From Shewanella oneidensis MR-1 (GTDB lineage Bacteria > Pseudomonadota > Gammaproteobacteria > Enterobacterales > Shewanellaceae): a DNA stretch of 64,000 nucleotides. The notes beneath the pieces were generated by a model. The model had not been told where the DNA came from. It was given only the letters and a program-made list of their open reading frames with translations, and ran no database searches. Shown here piece after piece: positions 1 to 8,610 of the stretch (position 1 is its first letter; the number at the start of each line of letters is the position of its first letter). The stretch spans positions 2,666,001 to 2,730,000 of the forward strand of contig NC_004347.2 of the NCBI RefSeq assembly GCF_000146165.2. Direction: 5' to 3'. The translations under genes were made by a program, and so were the position numbers.

Positions 1-1986
1 CGACCTGTCGATAGCGTCTTGTGGTTCATGCTCTGATTGCGATTGTTTCGCCTTCATTTGCGCTTGTTGATCGAGCCTTTGGCGTTCAACCTCTGCTTTC
101 TCCTCCGCTTTGGCTTTCGCAAGCGTTGCTTCTTCTGCCGCCTTGGTCTGTGCAGCAATCGCCTCTTGCTCGGCAATCATCTGTTGAATCTTTGCTTCTT
201 CAAGCGCTTCAACTGGCAATAAACTGATTAACTCGATGCCATTAGGGAATTGGGTTTCATTGCCCGAAACGATGACAACTTTACCTTCTTTAGTCAGATA
301 CACTAAAGGCAACGCGGTTTCACCATAACGCTTACGGAAATGCTCAAAGGTGAAGTTTTCAGTTAAGTTAGTGACTTTAAGCTGCGCGCCTTTTGCCATT
401 TGGCTAGCAATTTTGGCATAGGAAACTGCGTCACCAAATAAACATAACCGCTGTTTATAAGACTCTGACAGTTGATGGCGCGCACTGCCCTGCTCAGCAT
501 TGTTAAGGCCAAACACCTTCTTCGAGCCTAATACGTCTTGAAAATAAAAGGTCACTAACGGATTTAATTGTTTGTAGGGGGACATGATGAGCACGCGGCC
601 AATACCGGTTAAATCCATATAGGTTTCAGCATGTTCCGAGGCCGGATTACCAAAATAGACAGGTATGTTATCCATCCGAGCGAGGCGAATGTTGTCCCAG
701 TTACTATCGGCCAGCAGCACTTTCACATCCTTCGCCCTTAAGATTTTTGCCAACTCACGGGAAAACTTAGAGGCGCCGAAAATTAACAAACCTTGGGCCG
801 CCCCAGATGTGACGCCAAGGTGTTTCGCCCAGCGACCCGCGGTTAAACTTTGGATCACCACTGTGCCGATGATAATTAAAAACACCAACGGCACAATCGC
901 ATCAGCGCCCTGTACATTACTCGCTTCTAACTTTATGGCAAATAACGAGGACACGGCCGCAGCCACAATGCCCCGCGGGGCAATCCAACATAGGAACCAT
1001 TTATCCGCCTTTGATAGTGACGTCCCGATACCTGACGCCCAAATACTGAGCGGCCGTGCGATCAGCATGGTCACAGCGAGTACACCTACGCCGCCCCAAC
1101 CTAAATCCATCATGGCATTGGAGTCGAGTCTTGCCGCCAGTAGGATAAATAATGCGGAAATCAACAGTACTGTGAGAGTTTCTTTAAACTCAAGGATTTC
1201 AGCAATATCAACCCCGCGCATATTCGCCAGCCAAATCCCCATCACAGTGACCGTGAGTAATCCCGATTCTTCCTGTAGCAGGTTTGAGCCGACGAAGATC
1301 CCCAGCATAAGGGTTAATACTGCGGTATTACGTAAATAATGGGGGAGCAAATTATGCCTGATCACTTGGCCAACCAAATAACCCGCTGCCGCCCCCAAGC
1401 CTAATCCCATCGTTAACATCGACCCTAACGCGTACAACACGTGGCTAGTTTGATTACCTGAGACAGTTATATATTCAAAAACTAATACCGCCAACAGTGC
1501 GCCAATAGGGTCAATCACTATGCCTTCCCAGCGTAAAATACTCGCCAGTTGTGACTTAGGTCGAATGCTCCGCAGCATAGGCACAATCACAGTCGGGCCA
1601 GTCACTACCACCAATGCCCCGAATAACAGCGCGACTTCCCAACTAAAATCCAACAGATAATAAGTAGCAGTACTGATACATCCCCATGTGATCAGCATGC
1701 CGATACTCACTAAGTGAGTCACCATTCGCCCATGATCTTTTATTTCTTTAAAATTGAGCGTTAATGCTCCCTCAAATAAAATAACTGCAACACCTAGTGA
1801 AATAATGGGAAATAGCAAGTCCCCAAATATGGCATCAGGATTTAATATTCCAAATACAGGGCCTAACAGCAAACCACAGACTAATAGCGGTAGAATTGCC
1901 GGCAATCTCAACTTCCAACCAAGCCATTGACAAAACAACGATAGCACGCCGATCAGTGCTAGCATCCCAGTGATTTTTTCGACCAT
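1..1986 (-). CDS. Cation:proton antiporter, CPA1 type with C-terminal nucleotide-binding and charged tail domains (3' end outside window)
   Basis: A frame open from ATG at 1986 to the left edge (662 codons, no stop) encodes an inner-membrane Na+(K+)/H+ exchanger. About the first 400 residues are a run of hydrophobic helices typical of the Na_H_Exchanger fold, including an early PAILPLLVCGLLLGP stretch and a middle APRGIVAAAVSSLFA stretch. Then comes a Rossmann-like TrkA-N region (LLIFGASKFSRELAKIL), which in this family senses nucleotides or redox state. The visible end is a long A/E/K/Q-rich segment that looks like a coiled coil. The gene is transcribed away from the neighbouring signalling operon. 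The substrate ion cannot be told from sequence alone. Family assignment is firm; the end of the protein is not visible. Confidence 0.85.
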   Translation of the reverse strand, partial: MVEKITGMLALIGVLSLFCQWLGWKLRLPAILPLLVCGLLLGPVFGILNPDAIFGDLLFPIISLGVAVILFEGALTLNFKEIKDHGRMVTHLVSIGMLITWGCISTATYYLLDFSWEVALLFGALVVVTGPTVIVPMLRSIRPKSQLASILRWEGIVIDPIGALLAVLVFEYITVSGNQTSHVLYALGSMLTMGLGLGAAAGYLVGQVIRHNLLPHYLRNTAVLTLMLGIFVGSNLLQEESGLLTVTVMGIWLANMRGVDIAEILEFKETLTVLLISALFILLAARLDSNAMMDLGWGGVGVLAVTMLIARPLSIWASGIGTSLSKADKWFLCWIAPRGIVAAAVSSLFAIKLEASNVQGADAIVPLVFLIIIGTVVIQSLTAGRWAKHLGVTSGAAQGLLIFGASKFSRELAKILRAKDVKVLLADSNWDNIRLARMDNIPVYFGNPASEHAETYMDLTGIGRVLIMSPYKQLNPLVTFYFQDVLGSKKVFGLNNAEQGSARHQLSESYKQRLCLFGDAVSYAKIASQMAKGAQLKVTNLTENFTFEHFRKRYGETALPLVYLTKEGKVVIVSGNETQFPNGIELISLLPVEALEEAKIQQMIAEQEAIAAQTKAAEEATLAKAKAEEKAEVERQRLDQQAQMKAKQSQSEHEPQDAIDRS

Positions 1987-2307
1987 AAAACATCCTTTAG
2001 TTGGGAAAGATAAGCAATAGGAAATTAAACCTTACACGCTTTTTTCATGCAGAAAAATGAGCTATCGGTGATAACAATAGCAGTAAAAAAATGAACTGCT
2101 GTTACACAAATCACCTTAAGCCATCGACAATTTCATTTTGCAACACAAATCCAAGAGCAAAAATAGTAATATTTTGATTAAAATTATGGATATAAAGACA
2201 CTTTGAAGTGAAAAACTGTCCAATCCAACTAGCAATTGTCGAATTAATAGTGGCACTCAATAGTGTTGGTGAATGAGGAGATATTGTCACTCCCCAAACT
2301 CGTTGAA
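1987..2307. other. Intergenic region upstream of the antiporter
   Basis: AT-rich spacer of 321 bp between the antiporter start and the end of the HDOD regulator gene, both on the minus strand. It must hold the antiporter promoter and the end of the hnoCB operon transcript. I see no convincing strong terminator hairpin and no coding potential. Confidence 0.5.
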
Positions 2308-3420
2308 TTAGAGATGGGCTAATTTTTGCCTTATTTGCTCATCAGGCAATTTATTCAAAATTTCCTCAGGGATACTACCGCGATATTTAGTGGCGTAGTT
2401 AGCCAAGCACAGTAATAGAGCAAGGTTATGATCCGTATAACTGACCTCAGGCTCAACACTGGATAAAATAATATCGCATAAGAATTCGCTATATCCCCAC
2501 AATGTCAAAAGATAGGCCGATATCGCGACAATGAGTTTTCTTGTAGGCCAATCAGCAAATTGAGCCGCAAACAAATCTTGCCAAATGCGTGATGACACGA
2601 TCAATTCCCCGATGACCGACATCAATGCTGCAATAAATAACTCTTCTTGCTTACTCTTTTGTAAACTCAGCGTGTTAGCTATTTTTTGAGCGTTGAGAGC
2701 TAGCTGATAAGCATATTCGTTAATTCTAAGTTGTGCGGACTTATCGATAATAGAGGTAGCCGACTGCTCAATGGCGATAGAACTAATAATCGCGCTGATT
2801 AAGTCTACCCCTAAGCGTATGATCGCTTCTTCAATTGAAAGGGTTGCTCGGCTAAAGCCCAGAAAAGCAGAGTTTGCCAGTTGTAGTAGTTTAGCGGTAA
2901 TTAAGGGCTCATGAGCAATAAGATCAACAATATCTGTAGGTTCTGACTGTTCATCCTGCAGCACCTTACGGACACGTTGCACAATATCGGGCAACGGCAA
3001 AAGCAAAGCACTTGCACCTAACATCGCTCTCACTTCATGAGTGAATGGCAATTTATGAATTCGTTCAATACAGGTTAAAAGTTGCACTATATCCTGCTCG
3101 TTGAATGGTTTACTTAACACAAAATGGGCTGCTTTACCCGCCTTGCATACTACCTCCTCCGTGGTGTCACCCGTAAGCAGCGCCCTGATTGCTAAAGGAA
3201 AATGCTTTGACGCCTCAATAAGCACACTATCGCCATTGATGTCAGGCATTAAATAATCACAGACAATAAGATCTATGTTTACGTTGTGAGGAATGGATTT
3301 GGCCCAGTTTAAACCATCTTCCTCAGTCCAAAACTGCCATTCAGGTCGGAGTCTTTTAGCAAGCCGCAGGAGTGCTCTGAGCATAAAACTGTCATCATCA
3401 ACAAAGAGTACATTAAACAT
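2308..3420 (-). CDS. Response regulator with HDOD output domain
   Basis: This 370-residue protein has an N-terminal receiver domain (about 1-120) with acidic pocket VDDD, phospho-acceptor D55 in CDYLMPD, the switch residue in LLTGDT and the conserved lysine in LSKPF. The rest (about 135-340) is an HDOD domain, an HD-fold module usually without enzymatic activity that mediates signalling by protein contacts. It lies 9 bp behind hnoB, as last gene of a three-gene minus operon (hnoC-hnoB-this gene), so it is a probable further target of the phosphorelay that feeds hnoB, hnoC and hnoD. Its output partner is unknown. Confidence 0.85.
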   Translation of the reverse strand: MFNVLFVDDDSFMLRALLRLAKRLRPEWQFWTEEDGLNWAKSIPHNVNIDLIVCDYLMPDINGDSVLIEASKHFPLAIRALLTGDTTEEVVCKAGKAAHFVLSKPFNEQDIVQLLTCIERIHKLPFTHEVRAMLGASALLLPLPDIVQRVRKVLQDEQSEPTDIVDLIAHEPLITAKLLQLANSAFLGFSRATLSIEEAIIRLGVDLISAIISSIAIEQSATSIIDKSAQLRINEYAYQLALNAQKIANTLSLQKSKQEELFIAALMSVIGELIVSSRIWQDLFAAQFADWPTRKLIVAISAYLLTLWGYSEFLCDIILSSVEPEVSYTDHNLALLLCLANYATKYRGSIPEEILNKLPDEQIRQKLAHL

Positions 3421-3429
3421 AAATCGCCC

Positions 3430-5406
3430 CTAACCCATTGTTGCTGAAAGACTTTCAAAAGAAGTCAATAGCGCTAAATACTCCTCTTCAGATTGCGGTT
3501 TTGAGATGCAGTATCCTTGAACGACATCACAACCTAAGACTTTGACAATATTGAGTTGATCCAATGTTTCAATACCCTCGACAACCACTTTCATATTCAG
3601 ATCATGTGCCAACCTAACCACATTCGCGACTAAACTTTCTGTATTCAAGTTACTCTCAATATCGAGCACGAGTGAACGGTCAATTTTTAGCACATTGATA
3701 GGCAGTTTATTCAGATAACTCAAAGAAGAGTAACCTGTGCCAAAATCATCTATCGCAATGCTGATGCCTAATTCTGCAAATGTTTTAAGGGTAATAGCAC
3801 AATCATCAAGATTATTTAGCAAAAATGTTTCTGTTAACTCAAATTCCAAATCGGTTGGCTCAACACCCGTAAGCTGAATATGGTGTTTTATCCAGTGGAT
3901 AAAATCGGGCTCCATTAGTTGTCTGCCAGAGATGTTAATGGCCATTTTGCCAAAATGGATGCCTTGACTACGCCATTTCGCGGCGGTGATAAAAGCCGTT
4001 TTAAGCACCCAATAGCCAATGTCGACCATTTGACCATGTTGCTCAGCTAAAGGGATAAATAACGCCGGTGAAACCATGCCAAATTCAGGATGCTGCCAAC
4101 GTATCAAGGCTTCGCACCCAGACAAAGTATATTTGGCAAAATCAAATTTTGGCTGAAAATTGAGGAACAATTGACGTTGTTGCACCGCATGAAATAACGC
4201 CTGATTTAAAGAGATTTGGTGTTTTTTCCGTTCAATCGCTTGCTGATCATAACGCATGAACATTCGCACTGGGTCTTCAGCCATCATCAAATTACCCAGT
4301 AATAAATTATTCAACACCGTACGAGGCTCATCACCATCTTCGGGAATAAGGCAATAGCTGACCGCATAATCCAGCTTAGATGACATCAGGTTGGCTTTGC
4401 CTGTCACAGGATCAATGATTGATGCCGCCTTCTGTAAAGCATCTATTTCTGATGCAACATCCGGCAGACAAAGTACAAATTGTTCATTTGCTAGTAACGC
4501 AAGCTCCCCTCGCGCGCCCATGGAGTTGAGTAGCTGCAATGCGATGTCTTCAATGGTTCGCTGTGCTTCCGAATAGCCAATCATTCGACTCCAAAGTTCA
4601 AAACTTCTGATCTTGATGACAACAAGCACTGCAGAACAGTTGGAGTCGAGATATTGTTCAATAACAGAGATAAGTTGTTGATAATTTAATAGAGATGGAA
4701 GTTCAACTGCAGTGTTTAGCAACTCTCCATCGGTCACGGGATTTAAACACAAAACGAGGCCATACGGGCCAGCTAAACGACAACTCACTTCTAATTCAGT
4801 ATGATTTATTAGCCTTATCGACATACTTTGGCCAACAGCCAATGCCTGCTCCTGCAGCCTTTGCCTGTCCGTTTCAACCAAAAACTCATCTAATGAACGA
4901 CCTTCGATCATTGATGAACCTAACAGTTTTCTGGCCGTGATATTGGCTTGCACAATGTGATTAGGATGGGATATTTCGATTAAGGCATCGGGACTTGCCA
5001 GCAGCATTTTTTGAGATTGGTGTTGAAACAAGTGCTTAGCGTAGTGGGTAAATGCATTGGCGATTTCACCAAGTAGTTCATCATCCTCCCAAGGTTTTTG
5101 TAAAAAGCGATATGCGCTTCCCGCATTGAGCAATGATTTAACCGACTCAAAATCAGAATAACCACTGATCACCAGCGACACTATATCAGGATATAACCGT
5201 TTGATTTTAGAAAGTAGCTGACCACCGTCCATATAGGGCATTCTAAAATCGGTCAACACCACTTTGCAGTCATAATTGAGTAATAGGGTTAGCGCTTCCT
5301 CGCCACTTTGGGCTGTCTTTACTGAATAGCCTGAACGAGTTAACAAGCGTGTTAAAGCCTTTAAAATGCCAACATCGTCATCGACTAACAGTAAAGATTT
5401 ATCCAT
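3430..5406 (-). CDS. hnoB: Response regulator c-di-GMP phosphodiesterase HnoB (REC–degenerate GGDEF–EAL)
   Basis: The 658-residue protein starts with a receiver domain (phospho-acceptor D53 in TDFRMP, lysine in LQKPW). A PAS-like linker and a GGDEF-fold region follow, whose signature is replaced by LANEQF, so it should not make c-di-GMP. A complete EAL domain ends the protein: E432-A-L in CEALIRW, NISGRQL, ELTET, D553-D554 in IDDFGTG, LKIDRS, EGIET and VQGY. All metal and catalytic positions are present, so it should hydrolyse c-di-GMP. In S. oneidensis the equivalent protein HnoB is phosphorylated by the H-NOX-linked kinase HnoK in response to nitric oxide; H-NOX and HnoK are not in this window. 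It sits 8 bp behind hnoC in the same operon. Confidence 0.88.
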   Translation of the reverse strand: MDKSLLLVDDDVGILKALTRLLTRSGYSVKTAQSGEEALTLLLNYDCKVVLTDFRMPYMDGGQLLSKIKRLYPDIVSLVISGYSDFESVKSLLNAGSAYRFLQKPWEDDELLGEIANAFTHYAKHLFQHQSQKMLLASPDALIEISHPNHIVQANITARKLLGSSMIEGRSLDEFLVETDRQRLQEQALAVGQSMSIRLINHTELEVSCRLAGPYGLVLCLNPVTDGELLNTAVELPSLLNYQQLISVIEQYLDSNCSAVLVVIKIRSFELWSRMIGYSEAQRTIEDIALQLLNSMGARGELALLANEQFVLCLPDVASEIDALQKAASIIDPVTGKANLMSSKLDYAVSYCLIPEDGDEPRTVLNNLLLGNLMMAEDPVRMFMRYDQQAIERKKHQISLNQALFHAVQQRQLFLNFQPKFDFAKYTLSGCEALIRWQHPEFGMVSPALFIPLAEQHGQMVDIGYWVLKTAFITAAKWRSQGIHFGKMAINISGRQLMEPDFIHWIKHHIQLTGVEPTDLEFELTETFLLNNLDDCAITLKTFAELGISIAIDDFGTGYSSLSYLNKLPINVLKIDRSLVLDIESNLNTESLVANVVRLAHDLNMKVVVEGIETLDQLNIVKVLGCDVVQGYCISKPQSEEEYLALLTSFESLSATMG

Positions 5407-5414
5407 TATGGCCT

Positions 5415-5993
5415 CTAGCTTAATAGCATATTTACTCTGTCCAATAGATCATGATTATCAAAAGGCTTTGCTATTGCGTCATCGGCTCCTAATCTGATTG
5501 ACTCCGCTAGCTCAATTGATGAAAGCCCTGATAACACTAAAATTTTAAGCTTTGCTAAATCCGGTCGTTGCCGAATAAACTGGATTACCTCAAAACCATC
5601 CAATCCAGGCAAAGACAAGTCAAGAAGGATTAAATCTGGTTTTTCAGCAATAACTTTAACCCCAGCTTGAAAGCCATCCTGTGCCGTTAAAATCGTAAAA
5701 GGCGTCGATTGCAATGCCCGCCTAAGTGCATTTCTCATTGATAACTCATCATCAATAATAAGGATAGACTTTTTATCAACCGTTAACTCATTATTATTTG
5801 AGGCTAAAAATGCCTCTGGCATGGGCATGTTTTGTTGATGTAAGAAACTAATAAAGTCTTCTACCAAGACTCGATAATTACCCCGCCCCGGTAACTTGTG
5901 CCCCTTTAATTGACCTTTAGCAATCCAGCGGCTAACAGTGCGTTGATGAACATCGCAATATTGGGCGATATCGCTTGGCTTGAGCGTTTTCAT
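5415..5993 (-). CDS. hnoC: DNA-binding response regulator HnoC (excisionase/MerR-like HTH followed by REC)
   Basis: The 192-residue protein has the unusual order DNA-binding domain first, receiver second. Residues 1-55 form a small winged helix of the excisionase/MerR-like class (DIAQYCDVHQRTVSRWIAKG, then LPGRGNYRVLVEDF). Residues 75-192 are a receiver with acceptor D125 in LLDLSLPG and lysine in IAKPF. In S. oneidensis HnoC is known as a repressor of the NO-signalling genes that lets go of DNA when phosphorylated. It is the first gene of the minus operon and diverges from hnoD across 92 bp. The shared motif in that gap and upstream of the gene at 15303 is its best candidate binding site (inference). 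Confidence 0.88.
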   Translation of the reverse strand: MKTLKPSDIAQYCDVHQRTVSRWIAKGQLKGHKLPGRGNYRVLVEDFISFLHQQNMPMPEAFLASNNNELTVDKKSILIIDDELSMRNALRRALQSTPFTILTAQDGFQAGVKVIAEKPDLILLDLSLPGLDGFEVIQFIRQRPDLAKLKILVLSGLSSIELAESIRLGADDAIAKPFDNHDLLDRVNMLLS

Positions 5994-6013
5994 GCTCTCG
6001 TACTCATGATTAT

Positions 6014-6070
6014 TCTTGCTTAGTTAACACTTATAGCATAATTTTAATCTATAAGACAAATAGGACAAAT
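6014..6070. promoter_or_regulatory. Divergent hnoC/hnoD promoter-operator region
   Basis: In the 92-bp gap a plausible plus-strand promoter is TTGCTT (6016-6021), 17 bp, TAATTT (6039-6044). An inverted repeat CTTATAG (6030-6036) / CTATAAG (6049-6055) surrounds the -10. It runs into TATAAGACAAATAGGACA (6050-6067), which contains a 9-bp-period direct repeat of RGACAAAT. The same TATAAGACAAAT string occurs at the 15303 operon promoter. Position over the promoter and start site fits a repressor operator; binding is inferred. Confidence 0.6.
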
Positions 6071-6085
6071 GCGATAGGTGACTTT

Positions 6086-7411
6086 ATGCCAACACCATCT
6101 GAAAGCACTCTGCCATTGATTCTATGTGTAGACGATGAAGCCAGTATTCTAAAGTCGCTACAGCGACTCTTTATCGGTAAGGATCTGCAGATCTTGTTAG
6201 CTGATAGCGGTAGTAAAGCCTTAGAGCTGATGCTAGAGCATAGAGTAAATGTGATCATCACCGATATGCGAATGCCGAATATGACGGGTGCAGAATTTCT
6301 GGCAAAAGCCGCTATTTTACAACCCGATGCCTACCGCATTTTAATGACAGGCTATGCCGACCTTGCCTCCACTGTCTCGGCAATCAATCTTGGAAAGATC
6401 CATCGATACGTTCAAAAGCCTTGGGATAATCAAGAGTTGTTGACCGTGGTAGACGAAGGATTAGCGCTCTGCCACTTAATTCGTCAAAACAAGCAACTTA
6501 CTGCCAAAGTCGCCACACAAAATAAGCAGTTAAAGGAACTCAATAGTTCCCTCGAGGAAACTGTCCTAAAACGAACGGAGCAACTTAAACAAACACTTTT
6601 AAAATTTAAACACCTAGCAGGTGAAAGGCAAAAGGATGAAGCCGCCACCTTAGAAGTACTTTACAACATCATCGTAAGTTATCCCCCACTCAGTGGTGAA
6701 CTGGCCCGTAAAATCAGTGCCACCTGTGAATATCTCGCAAAAGCCTTGAAATTACCCTCTGAGCTGGTCAATACCGTCACAAAAGCTGGGCTATTTTCAG
6801 AAATAGGCAAAATAGCGCTACCCACCAAGATCGCAGAAACCGCTTATACCGATCTCTATAATCGTGAACGTCGACTATTTAATGAGCACCCCCTACATGC
6901 CGAAGAAATTTTATTACCAGCGCAGCATTTAAGCGAAATGTCGCTCATCATTGCCAATCAATTAGAACGTTACAATGGTGGAGGAGAACCAGCACAAAAA
7001 GCAGGAAACGATATCCCGCTAGGTTCTCGAATATTGGCAGTGGCGAGAGATTTTTGGCTACATGTAGAGGGCAGATACGATGGCAACAAAATGAGTATGA
7101 TTGATGCATTTGACGCTATACAGCTCCATCAAGGGAGTTATTACGACCCTACGATAGTCAACGCATTATCTATCTTAGTTGCTTCTGAAGATGCAGACAT
7201 AGCCAATAGAGCCCGAAGAGGACTGGAAGTCAGTGCACTCAAGGCAGGAATGAAATTAAAGCAAAATCTGTACAACCTTAAACACATCCTTCTCTTACCA
7301 GAAGGCCATGTGCTCACTCCTGCTTCCCTTGAAAAATTATCGAAATATCAGCTAAAACATAAGGAGCAATTGCTGGTGGAAATAGAGACCACTGAGGGCG
7401 AAAAACATTAA
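6086..7411 (+). CDS. hnoD: Response regulator with degenerate HD-GYP domain, HnoD
   Basis: The 441-residue protein has an N-terminal receiver (acceptor D60 in TDMRMPNMTG, lysine in VQKPW), a coiled-coil linker (about 135-175), and an HD-GYP-fold domain. The catalytic signatures are lost: the HD pair is S238-E239 (LFSEIGK), the HHE position reads QLE (292-294) and the GYP loop is GGGEP (298-302). It should therefore not hydrolyse c-di-GMP. The S. oneidensis homologue HnoD is described as an inactive HD-GYP protein that modulates HnoB allosterically; the same role is inferred. It is the first gene of the plus operon and is followed after 11 bp by the FIST gene. Confidence 0.88.
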   Translation: MPTPSESTLPLILCVDDEASILKSLQRLFIGKDLQILLADSGSKALELMLEHRVNVIITDMRMPNMTGAEFLAKAAILQPDAYRILMTGYADLASTVSAINLGKIHRYVQKPWDNQELLTVVDEGLALCHLIRQNKQLTAKVATQNKQLKELNSSLEETVLKRTEQLKQTLLKFKHLAGERQKDEAATLEVLYNIIVSYPPLSGELARKISATCEYLAKALKLPSELVNTVTKAGLFSEIGKIALPTKIAETAYTDLYNRERRLFNEHPLHAEEILLPAQHLSEMSLIIANQLERYNGGGEPAQKAGNDIPLGSRILAVARDFWLHVEGRYDGNKMSMIDAFDAIQLHQGSYYDPTIVNALSILVASEDADIANRARRGLEVSALKAGMKLKQNLYNLKHILLLPEGHVLTPASLEKLSKYQLKHKEQLLVEIETTEGEKH

Positions 7412-7422
7412 GGAGTCATGGA

Positions 7423-8610
7423 ATGAAAATCCTGCGACACTTTTTAAATGCGACAGATCCTTGTATGTTGCAGCAACACATTCGTTCAATTAAACAGGAT
7501 GAACCCGCTAACTTAGCGATCGCATTCGGTAATATAGACGCCATTGTTCACCTGTCACAGGCAACTGAAATAACTCAGTTGGCAACCTCTTGGGTAGTGA
7601 CAAGCTCCTGTATTGCAGCATTTTCCGATATCGCTGCTGAAGACAACCAAAATCATTTAGCTATTTTGCAATTTTATGATCCACAAGGAAGTTATGGCGT
7701 TGCAAGTAAGCAAAGCTCAATCGATAGCATTATCGAAGACAGCCAACAGGCGCTTACCCTCGCATTAAACGCCGCAAACAGACCCGGTGAATTACCAGCG
7801 TTTATTTGGTGTAGCCAATCGCCAGGTCTAGAAGAAGGTTTACTTGCAGGAATACGGCAATTGGTTGGCAACAATGTCCCCGTATTTGGTGGCACGGCTG
7901 CTGATAATGATGTTTCTGGCCACTGGTGTATGTTCGATGGTCAACAAACTATCACGACAGGTTTTATTATTGCGGTACTTTTTCCGTCAACACCGATTAA
8001 TTATTTTTTTAGCAGTGGTTATGAAACAACCCGTCATACCGCTATTGTGACGTCCGCAAGCGGCAGAAAATTACACACATTAAATCACCAACCGGCGGCC
8101 AGTGTTTATAATCAATGGCGAACCATGATGGCATTACCCACACTGGCAAATGGTCCAGTGCTGGCGCAGAGCACCTTTAATCCCCTCGGGCGGGTTATTT
8201 TAGATAATGATGAGCAAATGACATTACTCAGTCACCCAGCTTTCATTTATGGGGATGGCACGATGGAATTGTTCTCAGAAGTATACCAAGGGGAGCAACT
8301 GACATTTATGCATGGTAATCAAACACTCTTGATCCAACGCGCGCAAACGGTAACCCACTTTGCGACCCAACAATTGCACGATCTATACGATAGTAAACCG
8401 TTAGCCGCAATTGTGATTTTTTGTGCTGGTTGCATGCTCGCGATAAAAAATGAAACGAGTCAAGTGAGACAAGGTGTTGAAAACGCATTAGGAAACGTCC
8501 CCTTTATTGGTGGGTTCACCTTCGGTGAACAAGGTCGATTTGCCGACGGTGTGAATCGTCATGGCAATCTGATGATCTCAGCAATCATATTTGGACACCC
8601 TAATGAGTAA
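7423..8610 (+). CDS. nosP: FIST-domain sensor protein, NosP-like
   Basis: The 395-residue protein has FIST_N and FIST_C domains. The N-terminal half carries the SSCIAAF segment and the conserved VPVFGGTAADN loop. The C-terminal half carries the CAGC segment and the closing NVPFIGGFTFGEQG motif. FIST proteins are cytoplasmic ligand sensors; the NosP subgroup binds haem and nitric oxide and is encoded beside its partner histidine kinase. Here the next gene is a soluble histidine kinase and the previous one is hnoD, which supports the NosP reading. The start has a good AAGGAG site 7 nt upstream. Haem binding is not provable from sequence, so a different ligand remains possible. Confidence 0.75.
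   Translation: MKILRHFLNATDPCMLQQHIRSIKQDEPANLAIAFGNIDAIVHLSQATEITQLATSWVVTSSCIAAFSDIAAEDNQNHLAILQFYDPQGSYGVASKQSSIDSIIEDSQQALTLALNAANRPGELPAFIWCSQSPGLEEGLLAGIRQLVGNNVPVFGGTAADNDVSGHWCMFDGQQTITTGFIIAVLFPSTPINYFFSSGYETTRHTAIVTSASGRKLHTLNHQPAASVYNQWRTMMALPTLANGPVLAQSTFNPLGRVILDNDEQMTLLSHPAFIYGDGTMELFSEVYQGEQLTFMHGNQTLLIQRAQTVTHFATQQLHDLYDSKPLAAIVIFCAGCMLAIKNETSQVRQGVENALGNVPFIGGFTFGEQGRFADGVNRHGNLMISAIIFGHPNE

Noticed and set aside
665..1339. 224-codon plus-strand frame
   Set aside because: It lies entirely opposite the antiporter frame, which has clear membrane-protein and TrkA-N motifs; composition of the plus frame is not protein-like.
3430..5406. HnoB as a dual diguanylate cyclase/phosphodiesterase
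   Set aside because: The GGDEF signature is replaced by LANEQF, so synthesis of c-di-GMP is not expected.
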